Positions 34,223-41,635 of a stretch of 64,000 bases of DNA are shown piece after piece. The notes under the pieces were generated by a model. The model did not search any database. It had not been told where the DNA came from and worked only from the letters and a program-made list of their open reading frames with translations. Source of the DNA: an uncultured Phycisphaerales bacterium (lineage in GTDB: Bacteria > Planctomycetota > Phycisphaerae > Sedimentisphaerales > Anaerobacaceae); assembly GCA_903857265.1 (NCBI GenBank), contig CAIODZ010000047.1, positions 1-64,000 on the forward strand, written 5' to 3'. The translations under genes and the position numbers were made by a program. Positions within the stretch are counted from its first letter, which is position 1, and each line of letters begins with the position of its first letter.

Positions 34223-34499
34223 TTACAGCATTGCCATTGCTGTTGCAATATAATACTGAATCCATTTGATGTTATTGCAGCCCTTCTCCTCGGCAACAAG
34301 TTTCATTATCGCCTGACCAATGCCAAGGTCGCCTAATTGAACAGTGGCCATCACAAGCCAGACGCCGTATTTTTCGTAGCCGAGAAAGTGCAGGTATATT
34401 TGGATACGCGACCAGTATTACAGCCGTATTTACTACCGTCATTACAAACCCTGAAACCATATTGATGCGTAACTGCGACGATAAACCTTTCTTAAGCAT
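34223..34499 (-). pseudogene. Frameshifted N-terminal fragment of a polysaccharide flippase
   Basis: Frame one gives 'MLKKGLSSQLRINMVSGFVMTVVNTAVILVAYP', a typical flippase beginning with a membrane helix. It then loses sense ('NIPALSRLRKIRR'). The next frame continues it naturally: 'YLHFLGYEKYGVWLVMATV' then 'LGDLGIGQAIMKLVAEEKG' and on to a stop (TAA at 34223-34225) after 'ATAMAML'. One base near the 'YP' codons was lost or gained, and the gene is cut off after about 90 residues of an expected 400-500. It is distinct from the intact flippase at 32764, so a second flippase once stood here. Confidence 0.7.
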
Positions 34500-34554
34500 A
34501 AACGGTAGGTAGTCAGCGTCAAATCCGACTGTAATTTTCCTTTTGTTCGTTGCT

Positions 34555-34660
34555 TCATCCTGATTTGCCGGAATTAAACGGCAAACCGAGCTTTGCCCTG
34601 AAATACGCTTTTATTATAACAACAAGGGCCAAATATGCCAGAGCCGTTACAAACACGGAA
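34555..34660 (-). pseudogene. Possible C-terminal remnant of a membrane protein
   Basis: A minus-strand frame reads 'FVTALAYLALVVIIKAYFRAKLG' then 'LPFNSGKSG' and a stop. It is a hydrophobic helix plus a short polar tail, with no plausible upstream part because glyA ends at 34666. It looks like the tail of a deleted gene that once preceded the flippase fragment. Short and speculative. Confidence 0.3.
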
Positions 34661-34665
34661 CTGTG

Positions 34666-36018
34666 TCAGCGGATAGGAAATTCTGCGGCAAGCTCTCTCG
34701 CCTGTTTCCTGACGTGGTCCGCAATTGATTGGTCGATTGCCCGGCCTGACGACTTAAGATTACTTAGCACCGCATCGACAAACCCGGCTATCTCGTCGAT
34801 TTCAGTCGCACCCATACCGTTTTTCGTAATAATAGGTGTGCCTAAGCGTATCCCGCTCACGCCGTTCGGATTGTTATCATAAGGCAAAAGCATCTTATCG
34901 ACGACGATTCCGCATTGTTCGAGGCATTGTTGAGCGGCAAGACCTGTCAGGTTCTGCGATTTGCCGGCAACGTTGACAAGCATCAAATGATTGTCAGTCC
35001 CGCCGGTAAGAACGTTGTATCCTTTCCGCAGTAATATGCTTGCCAGCCGTTTTGAATTTTCAACGACCCTGACCTGCCTCGTCTTATACTCTTCCGACAG
35101 GGCCTCTTTGAAGAATACTGCTTTGGCCGCGATATTACTGAAATATGGCGTTCCCTGAACGCCGGGGAACGTCGTCTTTTCTATCAACTGCCACAACGGG
35201 ATTTCTCCGCTCGCCGTTTTAATCTTGTGGTCGTAATCCTTACCCGACAAAATCAGCCCGCCCCTCGGCCCGCCGGGCTTATAGGTGCTCGTGGTTGTCA
35301 GGTGAGCGTAATCGATTGGCGATGCATGAACGCCCCCCATCACCAGCGCAGACAAATGCGAAATATCCGCGAGCAATAACGCCCCTGCCTCGTCGGCGAT
35401 TTGCCTGAACCTGGCGAAGTCGATTGTTCTGGGATATGCGCTTGCTCCGCATATAATCAGCTTGGGGCCGAATCGTTTTGCCTGCTTGCGTATTTCATCG
35501 TAGTCGATAAGAAACGTATCCCTGTCAACGTGATAGCTTTCGATATTGAAAAATCTCGCTGTAACCGAATCTATAAAGCCGTGCGAGTAATGCCCGCCGT
35601 GGCTCGTCGCCATACTCAGTATTTTATCGCCTGGCTTAAGCAGTGCGGTTATGACAATTTGGTTAGCCGTTGTCCCTGAATGCGGCTGGACATTAGCGTA
35701 TCTTGCGCCGAACGCCTTCTTAGCGCGTTCAATCGCCAGTTTTTCAACCTCGTCCATTACGCCGCTGCCGCCGTGAAGCCGGGCCTCCGGGAATCCTTCG
35801 CTGGTCTTGTTTTGCAGGATTGACCCAAGCGCGGCAAGCGCGGCCCGCGAGCACTGGTTCTCCGCCGCCAAAAGCTGTATCGTCCCCTGCAATCGCTCGT
35901 ATTCTTTTGTTATCAGCTTGTGAACTTCGGGGTCAAACTGCATCAATGCCGCCTGCAGGTTGTTGTGATATGCCTCCGATGAAAGTTTTCCCGTCGCTGC
36001 GGGTTTATCAATCGTCAT
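34666..36018 (-). CDS. glyA: Serine hydroxymethyltransferase-like enzyme
   Basis: PLP-dependent enzyme that interconverts serine and glycine with tetrahydrofolate. 'FGARYANVQPHSGTTANQIV' and 'GHYSHG' are typical SHMT blocks, and the PLP lysine lies in 'TTTSTYKPGGPRGGLIL'. In standard GlyA this reads TTTHKTLRGPRGG, and the N-terminal SENF motif reads 'AAENQCS' here, so this is a divergent branch and a different aldol activity cannot be excluded. The start is set at ATG 36018 (MTIDKPAATG), with GGAAG just upstream. The ORF-track start at 36087 would overlap rseP and add 23 unrelated residues. Confidence 0.85.
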   Translation of the reverse strand: MTIDKPAATGKLSSEAYHNNLQAALMQFDPEVHKLITKEYERLQGTIQLLAAENQCSRAALAALGSILQNKTSEGFPEARLHGGSGVMDEVEKLAIERAKKAFGARYANVQPHSGTTANQIVITALLKPGDKILSMATSHGGHYSHGFIDSVTARFFNIESYHVDRDTFLIDYDEIRKQAKRFGPKLIICGASAYPRTIDFARFRQIADEAGALLLADISHLSALVMGGVHASPIDYAHLTTTSTYKPGGPRGGLILSGKDYDHKIKTASGEIPLWQLIEKTTFPGVQGTPYFSNIAAKAVFFKEALSEEYKTRQVRVVENSKRLASILLRKGYNVLTGGTDNHLMLVNVAGKSQNLTGLAAQQCLEQCGIVVDKMLLPYDNNPNGVSGIRLGTPIITKNGMGATEIDEIAGFVDAVLSNLKSSGRAIDQSIADHVRKQARELAAEFPIR

Positions 36019-36070
36019 TGTCACTTCCAGAATCCTTTCTGATTTATAAATGAGTCCTTTATTGTTATCG

Positions 36071-38296
36071 TCAGCTAAAGAACCCAAAAATAAGTCGCCC
36101 TATATCGTTGAACGTCACATACAGAAACAGTGTGCCGACCATTCCCCAGCCCACGTATGCGATAATTTCCTGTGTCCGGATGCTTATTGCCGAACCTTTG
36201 ATTTTCTCAATCAATAAAAGCAGCGTCAGTCCGCCATCCAGCGGAGGCATTGGCAGAAAATTAAGGACCGCCAGTGACGCGCTTATAAGCCCCAGGAAAT
36301 AAATGTAATAAACGAACGGCTGGTCGGAAACAATCTTATAGCTGAATGTCAAAATGCCCACCGGCCCCATCAGCTCCTTCGGACTTAGAAGCCCTCCAAC
36401 CAGTCGATGCAAAGTAACATACGACTGAATGATAAAAATCTTTGTCCTCTTGTATCCCATTCGCATTGCTTCGACGGGTCCGTCCGCCTTATACAGTTGT
36501 TCTAACTGCCTGAACGGCACTACCTGGTTGGGTATCGCCGTGGCCGTAACAATTTGCCCCTCCAAACCCGTTTCAATGGCTGTATTGCCCGCGTTCTGCT
36601 CATCAATCCGCCAGTCAATCGTGATGCGCTGTCCTGCGTTTTTCTTCAACTGTTTCGCGATATCATAAAAATTCTTTACCTCAACACCATCCACCGCCGC
36701 TATGGTCGCCCCTCTCGGTATCGCCACCGGATTCGGATACAGTTCCGTTGCGATTGTCTTGGCTGCCACTGCGTGCTCCACATCCAGCACGGGCAAAAGA
36801 GTAATCCCAATCAATACGTCGTTGGCCTCAGCAGACCATTTCGGCTTCACGGTAATCGCAAGTATTCCTTCAGTTCCATTGGCATCGGTGCGCAGCAACT
36901 TTATGGGCAGCTGCCGGTTCTTGTATTCTCTGACAACCTCGCGAAACTCTTTGTAAGTCGGGTCTTCTGTCTCCCCAGCTGCCAGGATTATGTCGCCGCT
37001 TTCAAGAAACGGTTTGTCGGATTCCCTGTGGAACAACCGCCGCAGCGTAGTAACAACCTTTCCCTTGGCAGAGTCCCTCTTGTCTGTCAGTCCCGCTATT
37101 TGCCACCGCGGCACCACACCGCAGATATTTGCAAGGTTCATGTCCGATTTGTCCTGTGTGTTGTTTTTTTCGCCCTGTTGCAGCATCGCGGGAAATACCA
37201 AAGCGATATGTCCCTCAACTAATTGCGTTTGCCCGGACACGTCCCTGCGTTCCGCCAGCAAAGGAAGGTTCGGTTCGAATGTCCCTTCAACTATCCGCTC
37301 ATACCCCCAATAGCTGTTCATATCGACGCCTGCAGCCGCTTTTATCTTGTCGCCGGGCATAAGGCCGGTAGTTTCCTTGAGAAAATTGGCGTCTTCAGGG
37401 GTAACCTTCGCGACCGTTAATGTTAACGCCCTTTCAATACCAAATTCCCGGTATCGTCCGCCTTCCTGCTGTTTCGCCGCGATATTCACCTCATCTGTCG
37501 TTCCGTCCTCGTGGCGGATTTTCATCGGCACTATTTCGTTTTTTCCCGATAACACTGCCGCCATCATAACGTCGCTGAAATCCAGCCGGCTGCTGTTGCC
37601 CGCGACCTCGACTATCTCATCTCCCGGTTTTATCCCTGCTCTCTCCGCAGGCGATCCGGGCGCTACTCCGCCCACTACCGGGCTCGCCAGGTTTATTCCT
37701 ATCATGAACACTACCATAAATCCCACAACCGCGCTTATCGCGTTGAATGTTACGCCTGCCGCCAATACCGCCACCCGTGCCAGCACCGGCTTATTGGCAT
37801 AAGACCGGGGGTCGTCGCTTGTCTTTACCGGCCCGGCGTCTTCCTGCCCTAACATCTTGACAAAGCCCCCAAAAGGAATCAGGCCTATCCGGTATTCCGT
37901 CTCGCCGGGCAGAATCTTTTTCCCGATAGTGAATCCCAAAAGCCCGTTCTCGGTATTCTCGCCTTCTCCTTTGAGCAGCTCAGGCAAAATGCGTATCCGC
38001 CAGCCGCGGTTCGCCTTCTTTATCCCGAACAAAATAGGCGGCATACCTATCGAAAACGCCTCGACCTTTATCCCGCACAGTTTTGCGACGACAAAATGCC
38101 CAAGCTCATGAATTAAAATGACTGCCCCGAAACCGAGCAGCACTAATATTATATTCCTTGAAACACCGAAATTGCGGATAATAAAAACACATACCGCAAT
38201 CACCACCGCAACCAGCAGAATCAGCCGTGAAGCTGTTTGCGTTGAGTGTTTTGTGTCCTCTGTTTTTTGCTCCCTGTCCTCTGGTTTTTCAGACAT
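36071..38296 (-). CDS. rseP: M50 site-2 protease RseP, extended with PDZ domains
   Basis: Intramembrane zinc metalloprotease that cuts anti-sigma factors and signal-peptide remnants. The metal site 'HELGHFVVAKLCG' is in the first membrane helix region, and the second ligand is in 'LPMPPLDGGLTLLLL' near the C-terminus. PDZ domains are visible at 'GSPAERAGIKPGDEIVEVAG' and again at 'ATIAAVDGVEVKNFYDI', with a further diverged one between. At 741 residues it is much longer than the ~450 of E. coli RseP, because of the extra periplasmic segment. The first ~25 residues (EDREQKTEDTKHSTQ) come from a repeat shared in another frame with the dxr end, so the true start may be later. Confidence 0.88.
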   Translation of the reverse strand: MSEKPEDREQKTEDTKHSTQTASRLILLVAVVIAVCVFIIRNFGVSRNIILVLLGFGAVILIHELGHFVVAKLCGIKVEAFSIGMPPILFGIKKANRGWRIRILPELLKGEGENTENGLLGFTIGKKILPGETEYRIGLIPFGGFVKMLGQEDAGPVKTSDDPRSYANKPVLARVAVLAAGVTFNAISAVVGFMVVFMIGINLASPVVGGVAPGSPAERAGIKPGDEIVEVAGNSSRLDFSDVMMAAVLSGKNEIVPMKIRHEDGTTDEVNIAAKQQEGGRYREFGIERALTLTVAKVTPEDANFLKETTGLMPGDKIKAAAGVDMNSYWGYERIVEGTFEPNLPLLAERRDVSGQTQLVEGHIALVFPAMLQQGEKNNTQDKSDMNLANICGVVPRWQIAGLTDKRDSAKGKVVTTLRRLFHRESDKPFLESGDIILAAGETEDPTYKEFREVVREYKNRQLPIKLLRTDANGTEGILAITVKPKWSAEANDVLIGITLLPVLDVEHAVAAKTIATELYPNPVAIPRGATIAAVDGVEVKNFYDIAKQLKKNAGQRITIDWRIDEQNAGNTAIETGLEGQIVTATAIPNQVVPFRQLEQLYKADGPVEAMRMGYKRTKIFIIQSYVTLHRLVGGLLSPKELMGPVGILTFSYKIVSDQPFVYYIYFLGLISASLAVLNFLPMPPLDGGLTLLLLIEKIKGSAISIRTQEIIAYVGWGMVGTLFLYVTFNDIGRLIFGFFS
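38221..38296 (-). repeat. 'CAGAGGACA' repeat read in two frames (dxr end / rseP start)
   Basis: CAGAGGACA occurs twice (AGAGGACAGGGAG and AGAGGACACAAAA). It codes 'KNQRTGSKKQRTQNTQRKQ' at the Dxr C-terminus and 'EDREQKTEDTKHSTQ' at the RseP N-terminus, making a 76-base gene overlap. Confidence 0.55.
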
Positions 38297-39456
38297 TCAG
38301 TTACCTCTTTCTTTGCCCAGGCATCCGCCTCTAACAATTCTTCGAGCGACGCGTCAGTTTTTGCGTTACAATTGTCCAGGCATCGCCGGACAAGTTCCAC
38401 GATATTACCAAATTTTATATTACCCGCGAGAAATTGCTCGACCGCCGCCTCATTAGCCGCGTTAAATACAGCTGCTGCCGTCCCGCCCTTTTTCGCGGCC
38501 TCAAAACCCATCTCAATCGCCGGAAACACCTCCGGGTTTGGCTTCTCGAACGTCAGTGTTTTCAGCCGGCTAAGGTCGAGCTTCTTTGCCGAACCGGGCA
38601 CTCGCGCGGGATACGTCAGCGCATATTGAATCGGCAAAGACATATCCGGGTAGCCAAGTTGTGCTATCACCGACCCATCCACATACTCCACCATCGAATG
38701 AACTATCGACTCAGGATGAACCAGAACTTCTATTTTTTCCGCCGGCACGTCAAAAAGCCATCGCGCTTCGATTATCTCCAGCGCCTTGTTCATCATCGTC
38801 GCCGAATCCACCGTAATCTTCGGCCCCATACGCCAAACCGGGTGGGCTAGGACCTGCTCAATAGTCGCGTCCGGTATCCCCGCCGGGTTCGCCTTTCTGA
38901 AGGGCCCGCCCGATGTCGTCAGGATTATCTTGGCTACCTCATCGTGCCTGCCTGCGGAAAGCGACTGGAATATCGCCGAGTGTTCGCTATCGACAGGCAG
39001 CAGTTCCGCGCCGTATTTTTTCGCCGCCGTCGTAATCAGCTGCCCCGCCATAACTAACGGCTCTTTATTCGCTATCGCGACCCTTTTGCCTTTGCGTACC
39101 GCCGCTAAGACCGCCTGTAAACCCGCTACCCCCACAACAGCCGCAAGAACCGTATCAACCTGCTCAAGCTCCGCGATTTTGGTCAGTCCTTCCGGGCCTG
39201 CGAGGATTTTTACGTCCAGACCTTCGACCTGTCGGCGAAATTCTTCAACGCAATCTGCGTCGCTGACCGCAACGTATTTTGGTCTGTATTGCCGTACCTG
39301 TTCCGCCAACAGCTTTATATTGCTGTGTCCGCTAAGCGCAACAACCTCAAACCGCGGCGATTTATCTTTGGGCAGGCCATTCAGCCCGTCGATAACCCGC
39401 AGGGCCGTTGTTCCTATCGACCCCGTCGAACCCAATATGGCTATGCGTCTATGCAC
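38221..39456 (-). CDS. dxr: 1-deoxy-D-xylulose 5-phosphate reductoisomerase
   Basis: Second step of the MEP isoprenoid pathway, giving 2-C-methylerythritol 4-phosphate with NADPH and a divalent metal. 'IAILGSTGSIGTTALRVID' is the NADPH-binding start, 'AIANKEPLVMAG' and 'LLPVDSEHSAIFQ' carry the metal/substrate residues, 'ILTTSGGPF' and 'KITVDSATMMNKALEIIEA' follow, and 'NAANEAAV' is near the end. 411 residues; the last ~25 are repeat-derived and exceed the normal length. IPP supply for undecaprenyl carriers fits the glycan-rich context, and the dxr-rseP order is common in bacteria. Confidence 0.96.
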   Translation of the reverse strand: MHRRIAILGSTGSIGTTALRVIDGLNGLPKDKSPRFEVVALSGHSNIKLLAEQVRQYRPKYVAVSDADCVEEFRRQVEGLDVKILAGPEGLTKIAELEQVDTVLAAVVGVAGLQAVLAAVRKGKRVAIANKEPLVMAGQLITTAAKKYGAELLPVDSEHSAIFQSLSAGRHDEVAKIILTTSGGPFRKANPAGIPDATIEQVLAHPVWRMGPKITVDSATMMNKALEIIEARWLFDVPAEKIEVLVHPESIVHSMVEYVDGSVIAQLGYPDMSLPIQYALTYPARVPGSAKKLDLSRLKTLTFEKPNPEVFPAIEMGFEAAKKGGTAAAVFNAANEAAVEQFLAGNIKFGNIVELVRRCLDNCNAKTDASLEELLEADAWAKKEVTECLKNQRTGSKKQRTQNTQRKQLHG

Positions 39457-39527
39457 AAAAATAACGCCTTAAAACTTGTTCAGCAAAAGCAAAAACAGGA
39501 TACCATTATAACCCCGCCCGTTTAAAA

Positions 39528-39539
39528 AATCACGTGATT
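39528..39539. promoter_or_regulatory. 12-base palindrome upstream of dxr
   Basis: AATCACGTGATT is perfectly symmetrical. It lies about 18 bases upstream of a minus-strand TATAAT (39505-39510) before dxr, at the place of a -35 box, so a regulator could bind there. Chance occurrence is possible. Confidence 0.3.
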
Positions 39540-39590
39540 AGGGCTTCTCAAAACTACAGCGGGCGCAATTCTTATTTGCAGGCAACATTG

Positions 39591-39652
39591 TAGGGTGGGA
39601 CTTTATCCGCCGCATGCGCAGCATCCCTTACGGGAGGCGGACTGCCCCGCCG
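39591..39652 (+). repeat. 'GTAGGGTGGG' dispersed-repeat-like tract
   Basis: GTAGGGTGGGACTTTATCCGCC and GGAGGCGGACTGCCCCGCC resemble a degenerate form of the GTAGGGCGGGGCTTGCCCCGCC element at 60557. It fills the dxr-membrane protein spacer, which otherwise holds only promoter-like sequence. Confidence 0.45.
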
Positions 39653-39668
39653 AACCAATATAAAGAAC

Positions 39669-39696
39669 TTTAAAAATAAGTATTGTAACGTATAAT
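39669..39696 (+). promoter_or_regulatory. Putative promoter for the membrane protein gene at 39725
   Basis: TTTAAA, 16 bases, TATAAT, ending 28 bases before the start codon. A perfect -10 box with a weak -35. Confidence 0.45.
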
Positions 39697-39724
39697 AACG
39701 TCCAAAAGAAAGGCGAACCCTTTT

Positions 39725-41620
39725 TTGTTTCTTATTATGATTTTCATTGGTTTTACAGCCATTGCAATCGGAGTGTGTACCGCTCTTTGGGGATGGGGGA
39801 TATTATGTCAACGGCTGGTAAAATATCCTGTTCGAAATTGGGCGGTAACCGTAATTTTTGGGTTAGGGGTCCTCATTTTTTGGGGAGGCGTCCTTAATCT
39901 CCTGCGCTTGGCTTATGGGTGGACTTTCGATGGCCTGCTCCTCATAGGTATCGTACTTGCCGTTAAGTATCGCAAATTCAGACCCCAGTTGCCGCGAGAT
40001 GCAAGCGAATGGTTTCATCTGGCCATACTTTGCATGCCTATCGTCTTGATTATGTTTTTCACCGTGAAAACACAGCTCCCCCCCGAAGCTTTTAATTTTC
40101 ATGACGATTTCGAAAAATATTTTGCCCATCCTGTCCGGATGCTTCAGACGGGAACCCTGTTTGGGAGTCCGTTGAACGCCCTTGGGTCCGAAACGCTGGG
40201 TGGCCAGGCGGTCCTTCACGCCATAGCACTAAATCATTTCCCTGTTCAATATATTAATGGCGTAGACGCGGTTTTCGGATTATTGCTGTGCCTTTTATTG
40301 TCCGTTAGCATATTTCCGCTGCGTGCGGAGTTTCTCCCAATGTGTCTGATAGGTCTGCTCATGGTTTTCTTTATTAACCCGCAATACGTGAACGTCTCAT
40401 CGCTCTATATAGCCGGCGCTTTTATGATGACATCAATCCTGCTGTCCTCCGATGTTTGCGGATATGAAAACGATGAGAAAACAAAAAAGCTGCCGTCTCC
40501 GGTCTTAGCGGGGCTAATCTACGCGGCGCTTATTGCATCAAAGTCGAATTTTGTGGTGTTTACATTATTTCATCTGCTTTTTTTTGTCATAGCGCTGAAA
40601 ATATTTGGCGTGGATTTTCGGCGTTTGGCCCGATGGGGCCTGATGGCTGCTGGCACGACTTTACTATTCCTCTTGCCGTGGATTTTTATGTATCTCCCGT
40701 ATTATATTCACGCATCTCCTGCTCAAACACCTCATAGGGCAGATATTGTTATTGCTACTGAGGAATTCCCAAACTTATTATCGACGTCGCATCTTTTTTA
40801 CGGGGCGAGCTTTGCACACTACACTTTCATCTGCATGGCCCCGTTAGTATCTGTTATTGGGGCTGCCTTATGGAAACGCAGGGAACGCTCTGTTGCCCTG
40901 GCTGGTTTAATGGCAGGCGGAGTCGCGGTTGCTTTTGTCTATCTGTTGCTTTTGTCTCTTGGCCCGGCCATCAGCGGTTATGGAACCTCTGTTCGCTATG
41001 CGGTTCCGGTTCTGATAGCAGGCGTGCCAATCATACTTTCGCTTATTTACCTTATGGCTTTTAGGGGCGGGGCTTCCTGGTTCAAATTATCCTTTGTTGC
41101 AATTCCACTGTTACTCGGAATACTAATTATTATCAGTTTTTCATCGTCTTTGATGGATCGTATCCATCAGGGATATAATAGCGGCTCGATACTTGCCTTT
41201 TCATGGTTAGCAACCGATAGTAAATACATTGGATATAGCCAGGAAGTTATCCACGGCAATACGCATTCACGGGTCATTACGGCACAAAAATATGTTCCCG
41301 CGGGACAGGCGGTTGTGGCATGGATAAGCACGTCGTTTCTCCTCGATTATAAGCGCAATACTATTTACGACGCAGAGCGCTCTGGAATTGCAACTCCTTG
41401 GGCGTATGTGCCTGATGCGGACTACTTTTTGTTTGAGTACAGGGGGTTTGCCGTGCGAACTTTAGAGCAATACCTTAATCCCGTTGCGGGCAGACGCGAA
41501 CGGTACATTTCCGAAAAGTGCATTCTGTTTCTGCAATTTTTTCAGGAGTTAAGGAAGAACTCAGATGAGCTTTACGATGATGGAAGGATAGTGGTGCTGA
41601 AAAAACGCAGAGCAATTTAA
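39725..41620 (+). CDS. Polytopic membrane protein of unknown function, GT-C-like
   Basis: A 631-residue membrane protein with roughly twelve hydrophobic segments and a short soluble tail. The loop 'LPPEAFNFHDDFEKYFAHPV' carries a His-Asp-Asp-Glu group in the first large extracytoplasmic loop, the place of the catalytic acid in GT-C transferases, so a glycosyltransferase role is possible but unproven. TTG 39725 has AGG 11 bases upstream (AGAAAGG), while ATG 39737 has the ribosome site too far away. Both starts are possible. It stands alone between dxr and the xylanase-peptidase gene, which it meets head-on. Confidence 0.55.
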   Translation: MFLIMIFIGFTAIAIGVCTALWGWGILCQRLVKYPVRNWAVTVIFGLGVLIFWGGVLNLLRLAYGWTFDGLLLIGIVLAVKYRKFRPQLPRDASEWFHLAILCMPIVLIMFFTVKTQLPPEAFNFHDDFEKYFAHPVRMLQTGTLFGSPLNALGSETLGGQAVLHAIALNHFPVQYINGVDAVFGLLLCLLLSVSIFPLRAEFLPMCLIGLLMVFFINPQYVNVSSLYIAGAFMMTSILLSSDVCGYENDEKTKKLPSPVLAGLIYAALIASKSNFVVFTLFHLLFFVIALKIFGVDFRRLARWGLMAAGTTLLFLLPWIFMYLPYYIHASPAQTPHRADIVIATEEFPNLLSTSHLFYGASFAHYTFICMAPLVSVIGAALWKRRERSVALAGLMAGGVAVAFVYLLLLSLGPAISGYGTSVRYAVPVLIAGVPIILSLIYLMAFRGGASWFKLSFVAIPLLLGILIIISFSSSLMDRIHQGYNSGSILAFSWLATDSKYIGYSQEVIHGNTHSRVITAQKYVPAGQAVVAWISTSFLLDYKRNTIYDAERSGIATPWAYVPDADYFLFEYRGFAVRTLEQYLNPVAGRRERYISEKCILFLQFFQELRKNSDELYDDGRIVVLKKRRAI

Positions 41621-41635
41621 GCGTCATTGGAATAG

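Noticed and set aside
34272-34499. 75-codon minus-strand ORF as a real small gene
   Set aside because: Its second half makes no sense, while the neighbouring frame continues a flippase, so it is a frameshifted fragment.
39591-39652. Possible tRNA or small RNA
   Set aside because: No cloverleaf or T-loop (GGTTCGAATCC-like) is present; the sequence fits a degenerate repeat.
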